From Streptomyces sp. A0958 (GTDB taxonomy: Bacteria; Actinomycetota; Actinomycetes; Streptomycetales; Streptomycetaceae), in the NCBI RefSeq assembly GCF_004795035.1, contig NZ_SSBK01000014.1:1-64000 (forward strand): a stretch of 64,000 nucleotides of DNA. The letters run 5' to 3'. The stretch's first letter is position 1, and each line of letters opens with the position of its first letter. The notes beneath the pieces were generated by a model. The model saw nothing but the letters and a program-made list of their open reading frames with translations, ran no database searches and was not told where the DNA came from. The translations under genes were made by a program, and so were the position numbers. Positions 43,764 to 57,438 of this stretch are shown here, one piece after another.

Positions 43764-45932
43764 TCACCCGATGTCCGCCGGGTCCACCCGAATCCGCACC
43801 GGCCCCCCGCTCGCGCCCGCGCCCCCGCCGCCACGCGACATCCGCTCCGCCTGCGCCTCCTTCAGCGCGGCCGCCAGCGCCGCCCCGCTCCCCGGCGGCA
43901 CCCGGACCAGCGCCCGCTCCCAGGTCTCCCCCGGCGGCGCCTCGAACGGTCTGCGGGGCCGCCCCGGCTCGGCGGCCGGCACCGGGACCGGGCCCAGCAC
44001 CTCGGCGTCCGACGGCAGCCGCGCCCCGGCCAGGAACGCGGCCAGCGCCTCCGGCGTCCCCGTCACCGACGCCATCCGGGACACCGGCGGAAAGCCCAGC
44101 TCGGCCCGCTCCGCCAGCTCCCGCCGGGCGTGTCCGACCGGGTCCCAGCGCACCAGGGCCTGCACGGGCCGCAGCGTCGGCTCGGCGACGATCACCACCG
44201 TGCCGCCCTCGGGCCGGCCCCGTACCAGCGCGGCGGCCGCCGTCCAGCGGCGCAGCGCCTCCTCGCCGGCGCGCAGGTCGGGGCGGCCGACCATCGCCCA
44301 GCCGTCCAGCAGGAGCGCCGCCGCGTACCCGCCCTCGGCGACCGGTTCGGCCCCGGGCGTGCTGACCACCAGCGCGGGCTGGTCCGGCACCGAGTCCAGC
44401 ACGTGGTCGCGGCCGGACGTGCGCACCGGCACGGCGGGGAACGCGCGGCCCAGCTCCTCCGCCGTCCGGCGGGCGCCGATGATCTGTGCGCGCAGCCGGC
44501 GGGAGCCGCAGGCCACGCAGTGCCAGGAGGTCTCGGCCCGGCCGCACCAGGCGCAGTTCAGGTCCTGCTGGTCTGGCGCCTCCAGCGGCCCGGCGCAGTG
44601 CCGGCACCGGGCGGGTTCCCGGCAGCGCTCGCAGGCGAGCCGGGGGGCGTATCCGCGCCGGGGCACCTGTACCAGCACCGGTCCGGTGCGCAGCCCGTCC
44701 CTTACGGTCTGCCAGGCGAGGCTGGGCAGCCGGGCGGCGCGGGCCGAACCGTCCCGCGCCAGCTCGCCGTCGCCCACGGTACGGACCACGGGCGCCGCCG
44801 TCCGCAGCTGTGCCCGGTCGGCGCGCAGCGGCAGGGCCCAGCCGCTCTCGACCAGTTGCGCTGCCTCCACGGTGCAGCTGGTGCCGCCGAGCAGGAAGGC
44901 GCACCGGCCGTGCGTGGCACGCAGCTCCAGGACCTCCCGCACATGGGGGAAGGGGGCGCGGTCGTCGCTGTGGCTGGAGTCCCCGTCGTCCCAGACGACG
45001 ACCAGGCCGAGGTCGGCGACGGGGGCGAACATCGCGGCCCGGGTCCCCACCACCGCCCGGACGGACCCGCGCCGCACGGCGAGCCATTCCCGGTAGCGCT
45101 TCCCGGGCCCGGAGCCGGCGGTGAGCAGCGCGTGCCGGCCCTCGCCGAGCAGGGCGGTGAGCGCGGCATCGACCCGGCCGGCGGTCCGCCCGTCGGGGAC
45201 GACGACCAGGGCGCCGCGCCCGGAGGCGAGGGTCGCGGCGACGGCTGTGGCGATCTCGGCAGGCCAGTGCGGTCCGGGCAGCGCGGTCCACACGGCCCGG
45301 GGGGCGCCACCGGTGGCCAGCGCGGAGAGGAAGGCCGGCCCCTGCTCGTACCGCTCCCAGGTGGCGGGGGCGGGCGGTGCGGGGGGCGGCAGCGGTCCGG
45401 GGGACGGCTTGGACTCGGCCTGGGCGTTCCTCGGGGGGACGGCGAGCTGCAGGACGTCGGCGAGGCTGCCCGCGTACCGGTCGGCGACGGCGCGGGCGAG
45501 GGCGAGCAGTTCCGGGCCGAGGACCGGTTCCGGGGAGACGACGGAGGCGAGCGCGGCCAGGGCGCCGTTGTAGTCGGACTCGGCCAGCCGCTCGACCAGG
45601 AAGCCGTCGATCAGCCCGCCGCCCTCGCGCCGGCCGCCCCGCACATTGCGCCCGCCGGCCCCGAACCGGACCCGTACGCGCACGCCGGGCCGGGCGTCGG
45701 CGTCCAGCTCCTCGGTAACCGCGTAGTCGAAGTACTGGTCGAGGTGGAGCGCGCCCTTGTTGACGAGGACACGGGCGACGGGCAGGTCCTTGGCGAGCGC
45801 GGCACCGCGCCAGGTGCGCGGCTTGGCGCGCGGCACGTCGGCCCGGCGCACGGTCTCCCGGATCAGCGCAAGCTGCTCCGGCGCCCCGGCCCCGGGCTCA
45901 TCGGATCGCTCGTCTTCCCTGCTCACAGCCAC
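43764..45932 (-). CDS. priA: PriA-like primosomal protein with degenerate helicase motifs
   Basis: 722 residues, GTG start. The N-terminal 3'-DNA-binding domain contains LHLDQYFDYAV. The zinc-binding cysteines are all present (ACERC, CRHC, CAWC, CVAC, about residues 415-460). The helicase core is altered: where Walker A should be, the sequence reads LPGPHWPAEI, and the DEAH box is replaced by VVVWDDGDSSH. Actinobacterial PriA proteins are known to lack ATPase motifs, so this is probably a structural replication-restart factor rather than a helicase. It lies downstream of metK, separated by a strong hairpin. Confidence 0.9.
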   Translation of the reverse strand: MAVSREDERSDEPGAGAPEQLALIRETVRRADVPRAKPRTWRGAALAKDLPVARVLVNKGALHLDQYFDYAVTEELDADARPGVRVRVRFGAGGRNVRGGRREGGGLIDGFLVERLAESDYNGALAALASVVSPEPVLGPELLALARAVADRYAGSLADVLQLAVPPRNAQAESKPSPGPLPPPAPPAPATWERYEQGPAFLSALATGGAPRAVWTALPGPHWPAEIATAVAATLASGRGALVVVPDGRTAGRVDAALTALLGEGRHALLTAGSGPGKRYREWLAVRRGSVRAVVGTRAAMFAPVADLGLVVVWDDGDSSHSDDRAPFPHVREVLELRATHGRCAFLLGGTSCTVEAAQLVESGWALPLRADRAQLRTAAPVVRTVGDGELARDGSARAARLPSLAWQTVRDGLRTGPVLVQVPRRGYAPRLACERCREPARCRHCAGPLEAPDQQDLNCAWCGRAETSWHCVACGSRRLRAQIIGARRTAEELGRAFPAVPVRTSGRDHVLDSVPDQPALVVSTPGAEPVAEGGYAAALLLDGWAMVGRPDLRAGEEALRRWTAAAALVRGRPEGGTVVIVAEPTLRPVQALVRWDPVGHARRELAERAELGFPPVSRMASVTGTPEALAAFLAGARLPSDAEVLGPVPVPAAEPGRPRRPFEAPPGETWERALVRVPPGSGAALAAALKEAQAERMSRGGGGAGASGGPVRIRVDPADIG

Positions 45933-45987
45933 AGTCCTACCAGACGCCTCTGACAGCGGCGCCCGCCCTTCGCGGGCCCGCCACAGG

Positions 45988-46024
45988 CCGGAGCCCGGAC
46001 GCCGTGACGGCGTCCGGGCTCCGG
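45988..46024 (-). terminator. metK terminator or attenuating hairpin
   Basis: A 17-bp perfect stem (CCGGAGCCCGGACGCCG at 45988-46004 with 46008-46024) and a 3-nt loop lies 22 bp beyond the metK stop, ahead of priA. Confidence 0.8.
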
Positions 46025-46046
46025 CGGAAGACGGCCTCGGGCGCCC

Positions 46047-47255
46047 TTACAGGCCCGCGGCGGCGCGCAGCGCCTCGACCCGGTCGGTGCGCTCCCACGT
46101 GAAGTCGGGCAGCTCGCGGCCGAAGTGCCCGTACGCGGCGGTCTGGGCGTAGATCGGGCGGAGCAGGTCGAGGTCGCGGATGATCGCGGCCGGGCGGAGG
46201 TCGAAGACCTCGCCGATGGCGTGCTCGATCTTCTCGGTCTCGATCGCGGCGGTGCCGAAGGTCTCGACGAAGAGGCCGACCGGCTCGGCCTTGCCGATCG
46301 CGTAGGCGACCTGGACCTCGCAGCGGGCGGCGAGCCCGGCGGCGACGACGTTCTTGGCGACCCAGCGCATCGCGTAGGCGGCCGAGCGGTCCACCTTGGA
46401 CGGGTCCTTGCCGGAGAAGGCGCCGCCGCCGTGGCGGGCCATGCCGCCGTAGGTGTCGATGATGATCTTGCGGCCGGTGAGGCCGGCGTCGCCCATCGGG
46501 CCGCCGATCTCGAAGCGGCCGGTCGGGTTGACGAGGAGGCGGTAGCCCTCGGTGTCCAGCTTGATGCCGTCCTCGATCAGCTGCGACAGGACGTGCTCGA
46601 CGACGAACTCGCGGATGTCGGGCGCGAGCAGCGAGTCGAGGTCGATGTCGCTGGCGTGCTGCGAGGAGACGACGACCGTGTCGAGGCGGACGGCCTTGTC
46701 GCCGTCGTACTCGATGGTGACCTGGGTCTTGCCGTCGGGGCGCAGGTACGGGATGGTCCCGTTCTTGCGGACCTCGGACAGGCGGCGCGAGAGCCGGTGC
46801 GCGAGGTGGACCGGCAGCGGCATCAGCTCGGGGGTCTCGTCGCAGGCGTAGCCGAACATCAGGCCCTGGTCTCCGGCGCCCTGCTTGTCGAGCTCGTCCT
46901 CGTCCCCCTCGACCCGCTTCTCGTACGCGGTGTCGACGCCCTGCGCGATGTCCGGGGACTGGGCACCGATGGACACCGAGACGCCGCAGGAGGCGCCGTC
47001 GAAGCCCTTCTTCGAGGAGTCGTAGCCGATCTCCAGGACCTTGTTGCGGACCAGCGTCGGGATGTCGGCGTAGGCCTTGGTCGTGACCTCACCCGCAACA
47101 TGCACCAGACCGGTCGTGATCAGGGTCTCGACGGCGACGCGTGAGGACGGGTCCTCACGCAGGAGCGCATCGAGAATGGTGTCGCTGATCTGGTCAGCGA
47201 TCTTGTCGGGGTGACCCTCGGTTACGGACTCCGAGGTGAAGAGACGGCGGGACAC
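46047..47255 (-). CDS. metK: S-adenosylmethionine synthetase
   Basis: 402 residues from the GTG at 47255, which opens the family start (SRRLFTSESVTEGHPDK) and follows GGGAG. It makes SAM from ATP and methionine. Signatures are GAGDQGLMFGYA near residue 130 and GGGAFSGKDPSKVDRSAAY near 270. The frame is open upstream, but that part has no homology. SAM levels are known to influence Streptomyces differentiation. Confidence 0.96.
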   Translation of the reverse strand: MSRRLFTSESVTEGHPDKIADQISDTILDALLREDPSSRVAVETLITTGLVHVAGEVTTKAYADIPTLVRNKVLEIGYDSSKKGFDGASCGVSVSIGAQSPDIAQGVDTAYEKRVEGDEDELDKQGAGDQGLMFGYACDETPELMPLPVHLAHRLSRRLSEVRKNGTIPYLRPDGKTQVTIEYDGDKAVRLDTVVVSSQHASDIDLDSLLAPDIREFVVEHVLSQLIEDGIKLDTEGYRLLVNPTGRFEIGGPMGDAGLTGRKIIIDTYGGMARHGGGAFSGKDPSKVDRSAAYAMRWVAKNVVAAGLAARCEVQVAYAIGKAEPVGLFVETFGTAAIETEKIEHAIGEVFDLRPAAIIRDLDLLRPIYAQTAAYGHFGRELPDFTWERTDRVEALRAAAGL

Positions 47256-47337
47256 ATCGCTCCCTGGGGTTGCAGCGGCTGCTGGCTGATCATTGGCGGA
47301 CGGGCCCGGGAGCTGCGCCCGGTACGGTCCACGGGGC

Positions 47338-47368
47338 AGTTTATCGGTCGGCTCCGGCCGTCGGACAA
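47338..47368 (-). promoter_or_regulatory. Possible metK promoter
   Basis: On the minus strand TTGTCC (47363-47368) and TAAACT (47338-47343) are 19 bp apart, about 80 bp upstream of the metK start. The spacing is slightly long. No SAM-riboswitch core was found in the 240-bp gap. Confidence 0.35.
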
Positions 47369-47495
47369 CGTGTCTCGCCCTTTGGGAGATATGTGACCTG
47401 CCCCACCGGTGGTCGGAGCCCCGGAAGGGCCGCTGCGGACGGGGTCCGGCCCGGTGTCCCAAGGGTTGTGGCCGGACCGGCGTGTCACAGGTAAT

Positions 47496-48698
47496 TCATC
47501 CGAGGCGCGCCGACACGAGGTCCCACACCGTGTCGGCGAGCGCTTCCTTGGGCCCGTACGGCACCGGCGTCTCGGTTCCGTCGGCGGCGAGCACCACCGC
47601 CTCGTTCTCCTCGGAGCCGAAGGTCTTGCGCTCCCCCACCTCGTTGACCACCAGCAGGTCGCAGCCCTTGCGGCGCAGCTTCTCGCGGCCGTTGGCCAGG
47701 ACGTCGTCGGTCTCGGCGGCGAATCCGACGACGATCTGTGCGGGTGTGGCGCGCTCGGCCGAGACCTCGGCGAGGATGTCGGGGTTGCGGACGAGCGCGA
47801 CGGGGGCGGGCTCCTGGCCGTCCTTCTTCTTGATCTTCCCGGTCACGTACTGGGCGGGCCGGAAGTCGGCGACCGCGGCGGCCATCACCACGACGTCGGC
47901 GTCCGCCGCCGCCTTGAGCACGGCCTCGCGCAGCTGCACGGCCGTGCCGGTGTGGACGACGTCGGCGCCGGAGGGGTCCGGCAGCCCGGTGTTGGCCTCC
48001 ACGAGCGTGACCCGGGCGCCGCGGGCGACGGCGGTGCGGGCCAGCGCGTAGCCCTGCTTGCCGGAGGAGCGGTTGCCGAGGTAGCGGACGGGGTCGAGCG
48101 GTTCCCTCGTGCCGCCGGCGCTGATCACCACGTGCCGGCCCACGAGGTCGGGGGCGGCGGCGCCGCGGGCCAGCACCCGGCGGCAGACCTCGAAGATCTC
48201 GCCCGGGTCGGGCAGCCGGCCCTTGCCGGTGTCGACGCCGGTGAGGCGGCCGACGGCGGGCTCGATGACGACGGCGCCTCGGCGGCGCAGGGTGGCGACG
48301 TTCTCCTGGGTGGCCGGGTGCTCCCACATCTCGGTGTGCATGGCGGGCGCGAAGACGACCGGACAGCGGGCGGTGAGCAGGGTGTTGGTGAGCAGGTCGT
48401 CGGCGAGCCCGTGGGCCGCCCTGGCCAGCATGTCGGCGGTGGCGGGGGCGACGACGACGAGGTCGGCGTGCTGCCCGATCCGTACGTGCGGCACCTCGTG
48501 GACGTCGTTCCAGACCTCGGTGGAGACCGGGTGGCCGGAGAGCGCCGACCAGGTGGCGGCGCCGACGAAGTGCAGGGCGGACTCGGTCGGGACGACCCGT
48601 ACGTCGTGGCCGGACTCGGTCAGCCGGCGCAGCAGCTCGCACGCCTTGTACGCGGCGATGCCGCCGCTGACCCCCAGAACGACCTTCGGCTTGTCCAC
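47496..48698 (-). CDS. coaBC: Phosphopantothenoylcysteine decarboxylase / phosphopantothenate-cysteine ligase
   Basis: 400 residues from the GTG at 48698 (GGGGAG upstream). The N-terminal flavoprotein CoaC domain (1-185) has VLGVSGGIAAYKACELLRRL and PAMHTEMWEHPATQ. The C-terminal CoaB domain has ISAGGTREPLDPVRYLGN and SSGKQGYALA. It catalyses two steps of coenzyme A synthesis. It lies between rpoZ and metK, a conserved order. Confidence 0.95.
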   Translation of the reverse strand: MDKPKVVLGVSGGIAAYKACELLRRLTESGHDVRVVPTESALHFVGAATWSALSGHPVSTEVWNDVHEVPHVRIGQHADLVVVAPATADMLARAAHGLADDLLTNTLLTARCPVVFAPAMHTEMWEHPATQENVATLRRRGAVVIEPAVGRLTGVDTGKGRLPDPGEIFEVCRRVLARGAAAPDLVGRHVVISAGGTREPLDPVRYLGNRSSGKQGYALARTAVARGARVTLVEANTGLPDPSGADVVHTGTAVQLREAVLKAAADADVVVMAAAVADFRPAQYVTGKIKKKDGQEPAPVALVRNPDILAEVSAERATPAQIVVGFAAETDDVLANGREKLRRKGCDLLVVNEVGERKTFGSEENEAVVLAADGTETPVPYGPKEALADTVWDLVSARLG

Positions 48699-48844
48699 TG
48701 CGTCTCCCCGCACTCGGCTGCGTACCCGGCATACGTACACCCCCATGCTGCCTCACGGGCGCGGGCGCGGGTCCGTCGCCCCGGACACGCCTCAGGCCCG
48801 GCGGGGGTGCCGCCGGGCCTGAGGTGAAGGTGCGATTTCGCTGC

Positions 48845-49117
48845 TTACTGCGCGGGGCCCTCGATGGCCTCGGACGTGAGCAGGCCCGCGTTGATCTCGC
48901 GGAGCGCGATCGACAGCGGCTTCTCGTGCACGTGGGTGTCGACGAGCGGACCGACGTACTCGAGGAGGCCCTCACCGAGCTGCGAGTAGTACGCGTTGAT
49001 CTGGCGCGCGCGCTTGGCGGCGTAGATCACGAGGCTGTACTTCGAGTCGGTTGCTTCGAGGAGCTCATCAATCGGCGGGTTGATGATGCCCTCGGGCGTG
49101 GTGATGGAAGAGGACAC
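48845..49117 (-). CDS. rpoZ: RNA polymerase omega subunit
   Basis: 90 residues from the GTG at 49117, giving the known Streptomyces start SSSITTPEGIINPP. The ATDSKYSLVIYAAKRARQIN helix contacts the beta-prime subunit. It stabilises RNA polymerase and in Streptomyces affects morphology and antibiotic production. An AAGG ribosome site precedes it. Confidence 0.96.
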   Translation of the reverse strand: MSSSITTPEGIINPPIDELLEATDSKYSLVIYAAKRARQINAYYSQLGEGLLEYVGPLVDTHVHEKPLSIALREINAGLLTSEAIEGPAQ

Positions 49118-49198
49118 GCTCTGCCTTCCGAAGGGGATGAAGATCAAAGAAATCTTTGACAGTCAGGGGCTTTGTGGCCGGGCCCCCGCGTCGGTGGG

Positions 49199-49816
49199 TC
49201 ACTCGCCTCCGGCACGGTGGCCGGAAGCCTCCAGCATCGAGGCTAGCAGCTCACGGGCCACGTCCTCGACGGAGGTGTTGACGAGCGTCGTGTCGAACTC
49301 GGATTCGGCGGCCAGCTCGACCTTGGCGGCTCCGAGCCGGCGTTCGATCACCTCGGGCGCCTCGGTGCCGCGGCCGGTGAGCCGGCGCACCAGCTCCTCC
49401 CAGCTCGGCGGCGCGAGGAAGACCAGTTGGGCGTCGGCCATGGACTGGCGGACCAGCCGGGCGCCCTGGAGGTCGATCTCCAGGAGCACCGGCTCGCCCG
49501 CCTCCAGCCGCTCCTGCACGGCGCGGCGCGGGGTGCCGTAGCGGTTGCCGGCGAACTCGGCCCACTCCAGCAGCTCGCCGTTGGCGATGAGCTTGTCGAA
49601 CTCCTCGTCGTCCACGAAGAAGTAGTGGACGCCGTTGCGTTCGCCGGGGCGGGGCTTGCGGGTCGTCGCCGACACCGAGAGCCACACCTCGGGGTGGACC
49701 TTGCGCATATGCGCGACGACCGTGCTCTTGCCGACCCCTGAGGGGCCGGAGAGCACGGTCAGCCGCGGACGTACGTCCGGGGGCACGGGGGACGTCCCCC
49801 GGGATGTTGCAGCCAT
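49199..49816 (-). CDS. gmk: Guanylate kinase
   Basis: 205 residues. It phosphorylates GMP to GDP. P-loop GPSGVGKST is near residue 24, followed by SVSATTRKPRPGE and GVHYFFVDDEEF of the GMP-binding region. It lies between mihF and rpoZ. Confidence 0.95.
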   Translation of the reverse strand: MAATSRGTSPVPPDVRPRLTVLSGPSGVGKSTVVAHMRKVHPEVWLSVSATTRKPRPGERNGVHYFFVDDEEFDKLIANGELLEWAEFAGNRYGTPRRAVQERLEAGEPVLLEIDLQGARLVRQSMADAQLVFLAPPSWEELVRRLTGRGTEAPEVIERRLGAAKVELAAESEFDTTLVNTSVEDVARELLASMLEASGHRAGGE

Positions 49817-49854
49817 GGAGCGATTATCCAGGTTCTCAGGGGTGCCTGAGAACG

Positions 49855-50178
49855 TCAGGCGGCGCTGCCGCCGAATTCGCGCTCCAGGGATGCGATCTGG
49901 TTGGAGCCAAGACCCCGGACCCGGCGGCTCTCGGAGATGCCGAGCCGCTCCATGATCTGCTTGGCACGGACCTTGCCCACGCCGGGCAGGGACTCCAGCA
50001 GGGCGGAGACCTTCATCTTGCCGATGACGTCGTTCTCCTGGCCCGACTTGATGACCTCGTGGAGGGAGGCGCCGGAGTGCTTGAGTCGATTCTTGACCTC
50101 GGCCCGCTCCCGGCGAGCCGCGGCGGCCTTTTCGAGCGCGGCTGCGCGCTGTTCAGGGGTAAGGGGCGGAAGAGCCAC
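49855..50178 (-). CDS. mihF: Actinobacterial integration host factor (sIHF)
   Basis: 107 residues from the GTG at 50178. It is nearly identical, as I recall it, to S. coelicolor sIHF, with ALPPLTPEQRAAALEKA, a long helix, and the helix-two-turn-helix region SLPGVGKVRAKQIMERL. It binds DNA non-specifically, compacts the nucleoid and influences sporulation and secondary metabolism. It is the first gene of the mihF-gmk-rpoZ-coaBC run. Confidence 0.95.
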   Translation of the reverse strand: MALPPLTPEQRAAALEKAAAARRERAEVKNRLKHSGASLHEVIKSGQENDVIGKMKVSALLESLPGVGKVRAKQIMERLGISESRRVRGLGSNQIASLEREFGGSAA

Positions 50179-50331
50179 GCCTACGTCACCTCGGATGTCG
50201 ATCTGTCGGATACGGACCGGTGAGGCGGCGGGAACGCCCCTCACCTGGTGAGCCGCGAACAACCCGTGCTCGTCGGCCCTCGACGGAGACTAGCGGCCAA
50301 GGCCGCCGGAGTCAGCGAGAACAGACGAAAA

Positions 50332-50359
50332 GTCCTGGTCAGCCTCAGCCGACCAGGAC
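50332..50359 (-). terminator. Terminator of the pyrimidine operon
   Basis: GTCCTGGTC (50332-50340) pairs with GACCAGGAC (50351-50359); on the minus strand the stem is followed by ACTTTT. It lies 65 bp after the pyrF stop. Confidence 0.75.
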
Positions 50360-50423
50360 ATTCCAGGCATAACACCTGAGTTTTTTGGTCAGGATTCCGT
50401 CAACACGCTGTTACGTGGCAGGG

Positions 50424-51259
50424 TCAGCGGTCCGAGACGGCCGCGCGGACCTCGTCCGCGAACCGTCCGGCGGCTTCGCGCAGCCCTGACGCGTCCGGTC
50501 CGTGGCGCAGCACGCCCCGGCTGACGCTGGGCACCACATTGCGTACGGCGTCGCCGAAGACGCCCGGCAGATCCGCCGGCGTCGCCCCCTGGGCGCCGAT
50601 GCCGGGCGCGAGCAGCGGCCCGTTGATCGCCAGGTCGACGCCCGCGTCGCCGAGCGTGGCCCCGACTACCGCGCCGACCGAGCCGAGCGGGGTGGCCCCC
50701 TCGTTCTCCGCTGCCATGTGGTCCAGCATCAGCTGGGCCAGCGGACGGCCGTCGGCCGCCGTGGCGCGCTGCACCTCGGCCCCCTCCGGGTTGGAGGTCA
50801 GCGCGAGTACGAAGACGCCCGCGCCGGAGACCGCCGCCGCGTCGAGCGCCGGCCGCAGCGAGCCGAAGCCGAGGTACGGCGAGACGGTGACCGCGTCCGA
50901 GAACAGCGGCGAGTCCTTGTCCAGGTAGGTGGCCGCGTAGGCGCCCATGGTGGAGCCGATGTCGCCGCGCTTGGCATCCATCAGGACCAGGGCACCGGCC
51001 GCCCTCGCCTCCTCGACCGCCTTCTCCAGGACGGCGATGCCGCGCGAGCCGAAGCGCTCGAAGAACGCGGACTGCGGCTTGAGCACGGCGACCCGGTCGG
51101 CCAGCGCCTCGACGACGGTCCGGGTGAACCTCTCCAGGCCCGCGACGTCGTCGTTCAGCCCCCAGGAGGTGAGCAGGGAGGCGTGCGGGTCGATGCCGAC
51201 GCAGAGCGGGCCGCGGGTGTCCATGGCGTGGCGCAGCCGGGCGCCGAAGGGTTCCGGAG

Positions 51260-51263
<4 letters not shown>
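50424..51263 (-). CDS. pyrF: Orotidine 5'-phosphate decarboxylase
   Basis: 279 residues, the last step to UMP. The catalytic Lys/Asp motif DAKRGDIGST is near residue 95, and the phosphate-binding region ends around NVVPSVSRGVLRHG. It belongs to the longer OMP decarboxylase type usual in actinobacteria. Its ATG overlaps the pyrD stop by 4 bp; it is the last gene of the operon. Confidence 0.95.
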
Positions 51264-52369
<1,106 letters not shown>

Positions 52370-52388
52370 CACGGTGTCCTCATGGAGA

Positions 52389-52414
52389 GGGGGACACCGT
52401 TTCCGGTGTCCCCC
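52389..52414 (-). promoter_or_regulatory. Intra-operon hairpin between carB and pyrD
   Basis: GGGGGACACCG (52389-52399) pairs perfectly with CGGTGTCCCCC (52404-52414) around a 4-nt loop, 11 bp after the carB stop and 19 bp before the pyrD start. There is no T tract. A sequence GAGGACACCGTG repeats part of the stem just before the pyrD ATG and could pair alternatively. Confidence 0.6.
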
Positions 52415-52425
52415 TTGTGGGCTTC

Positions 52426-55726
<3,301 letters not shown>

Positions 55727-55734
<8 letters not shown>

Positions 55735-56866
55735 GCTGGCCCTCCATCAGGGAAACGAAGCGGTCGAAGAGGTACGCGGCGTCGTGCGGGCCGGCGGCCG
55801 CCTCGGGGTGGTACTGGACGCTGAAGGCCGGCCGGTCGAGCAGCTGAAGGCCCTCGACGACCTGGTCGTTCAGGCAGACGTGGGAGACCTTGGCCCGGCC
55901 GAAGGCGGTGTCGGAGACCTTGTCGAGGGGGGCGTCGACGGCGAAGCCGTGGTTGTGCGCGGTGACCTCGACCTTGCCGGTCGAGCGGTCCTGCACGGGC
56001 TGGTTGATGCCGCGGTGGCCGTACTTCAGCTTGTAGGTGCCGAAGCCGAGCGCGCGGCCCAGGATCTGGTTGCCGAAGCAGATGCCGAAGAGCGGGGTCT
56101 CGCGCTCCAGGACACCGCGCATGAGGGAGACGGGGTGGTCGGCGGTGGACGGGTCACCGGGGCCGTTGGAGAAGAAGACGCCGTCGGGCTCGACCGCGTA
56201 CACCTCCTCCAGGGTGGCGGTGGCGGGCAGGACGTGCACCTCGATGCCGCGCTCGGCCATCCGGTGCGGGGTCATGCCCTTGATGCCGAGGTCGATCGCG
56301 GCGACGGTGAACTTCTTGGTGCCGATCGCCGGGACGACGTAGGTCTCCTCGGTGGCGACCTCGGCGGAGAGGTCGGCGCCCGTCATCTCGGGAGCCTGCT
56401 GGACGCGGGCCAGCATCGTGGCGTCGTCGGTGACGGCGTCGCCGGAGAAGATGCCGACGCGCATGGCGCCGCGCTCGCGCAGGTGGCGGGTGAGGGCGCG
56501 GGTGTCGACGCCGCTGATACCGACGACGCCCTGGTCCGCGAGCTCCTCGTCCAGCGAGCGCCGGGAGCGCCAGTTGGAGGGGGTGCGGGCGGGGTCGCGC
56601 ACGACGTAGCCGGCGACCCAGATCCGCTTGGACTCGGGGTCCTCGTCGTTCACACCGGTGTTGCCGACGTGCGGGGCGGTCATCACCACGACCTGGCGGT
56701 GGTACGAGGGGTCGGTCAGCGTCTCCTGGTAGCCGGTCATGCCGGTGGAGAAGACCGCCTCGCCGAAGGTCTCCCCCACAGCCCCGTAGGCGCGGCCGCG
56801 GAAGGCGCGGCCGTCCTCCAGGACGAGTACGGCGGGAACCTGGGTTCCCCGGGTGGAGGTCGTCAT
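55727..56866 (-). CDS. carA: Carbamoyl-phosphate synthase small (glutaminase) subunit
   Basis: 379 residues from the ATG at 56866, which overlaps the stop of the preceding membrane-protein gene by 4 bp. The N-terminal CPSase small domain has LVLEDGRAFRGRAYG. The class I glutaminase has FSNGPGDPS, the nucleophile Cys in LFGICFGNQILG, and His/Glu in QYHPEAA. It supplies ammonia to CarB. Confidence 0.96.
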
Positions 56867-57438
56867 CGTGCGATGCCTTCCGTAGTGCTGGTGAGGTGGT
56901 TGACGGCTTCGACCCAGGCGGGGTGCTCGGCCGAGTGGTCGGAGCGGAATCCGGAGTCGATCAGCTGGTCGCCGAGCGCCCAGGTGATGACGAGGAGGCC
57001 GCCCTCGGGCAGGACCTTGCCCGCCAGTGCCTTGTCGGTGCGGGCGCCGCGCAGGTCGGCGGCCGGGACGAAGAAGTCCGTCGCGCCGGGCCGTACGACG
57101 TCGAGGCCCTGTGCGGTCAGGGTCAGCTCGACGCGGCTGCGGGTGCCGAGGCCGTGGGCGACGATCCGGTCGAGCCACTGCCCGGCGGTCGTCGAGGCGT
57201 GGTAGCGGCCGGTCAGGGTGAGCGGCTTCTCGCCGTCCGCGTAGCCGTCCGGGGTGGTCGCGAGAGGGGGCAGGCCGGACTGGAGGCTGCCTCGCCACTT
57301 CCATCCCTGGCGCATCAGCCAGTAGACGAAGAGGACGAGGACGACGAGGCCGATCACCCAGCTGATGCGGGCGGACCAGTCGGTCACCTCCGCCGACTTC
57401 TGCTCGGCGGCCAGTTGGTACAGGGTCAGTGATGTCAC
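56863..57438 (-). CDS. Membrane-anchored protein conserved in the actinobacterial pyr operon
   Basis: 191 residues. One transmembrane segment (about residues 28-45, WVIGLVVLVLFVYWLM) is followed by a cytoplasmic or extracytoplasmic beta-rich domain resembling a bacterial PH-like fold. A homologue sits between pyrC and carA in mycobacteria as well. Function is unknown. It overlaps both neighbours by 4 bp, so it is translated with them; a link to pyrimidine metabolism is inferred only from position. Confidence 0.75.
   Translation of the reverse strand: MTSLTLYQLAAEQKSAEVTDWSARISWVIGLVVLVLFVYWLMRQGWKWRGSLQSGLPPLATTPDGYADGEKPLTLTGRYHASTTAGQWLDRIVAHGLGTRSRVELTLTAQGLDVVRPGATDFFVPAADLRGARTDKALAGKVLPEGGLLVITWALGDQLIDSGFRSDHSAEHPAWVEAVNHLTSTTEGIAR

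Noticed and set aside
42520..45096. 858-codon open frame on the plus strand
   Set aside because: It runs antisense to fmt and priA and across the tandem repeat. The composition is Arg/Ala/Pro/Ser-rich with no domain; it is a by-product of high GC.
47256..47495. SAM riboswitch upstream of metK
   Set aside because: I looked for SAM-I and SAM-IV core motifs on the minus strand and found none; only a weak promoter-like pair is present.
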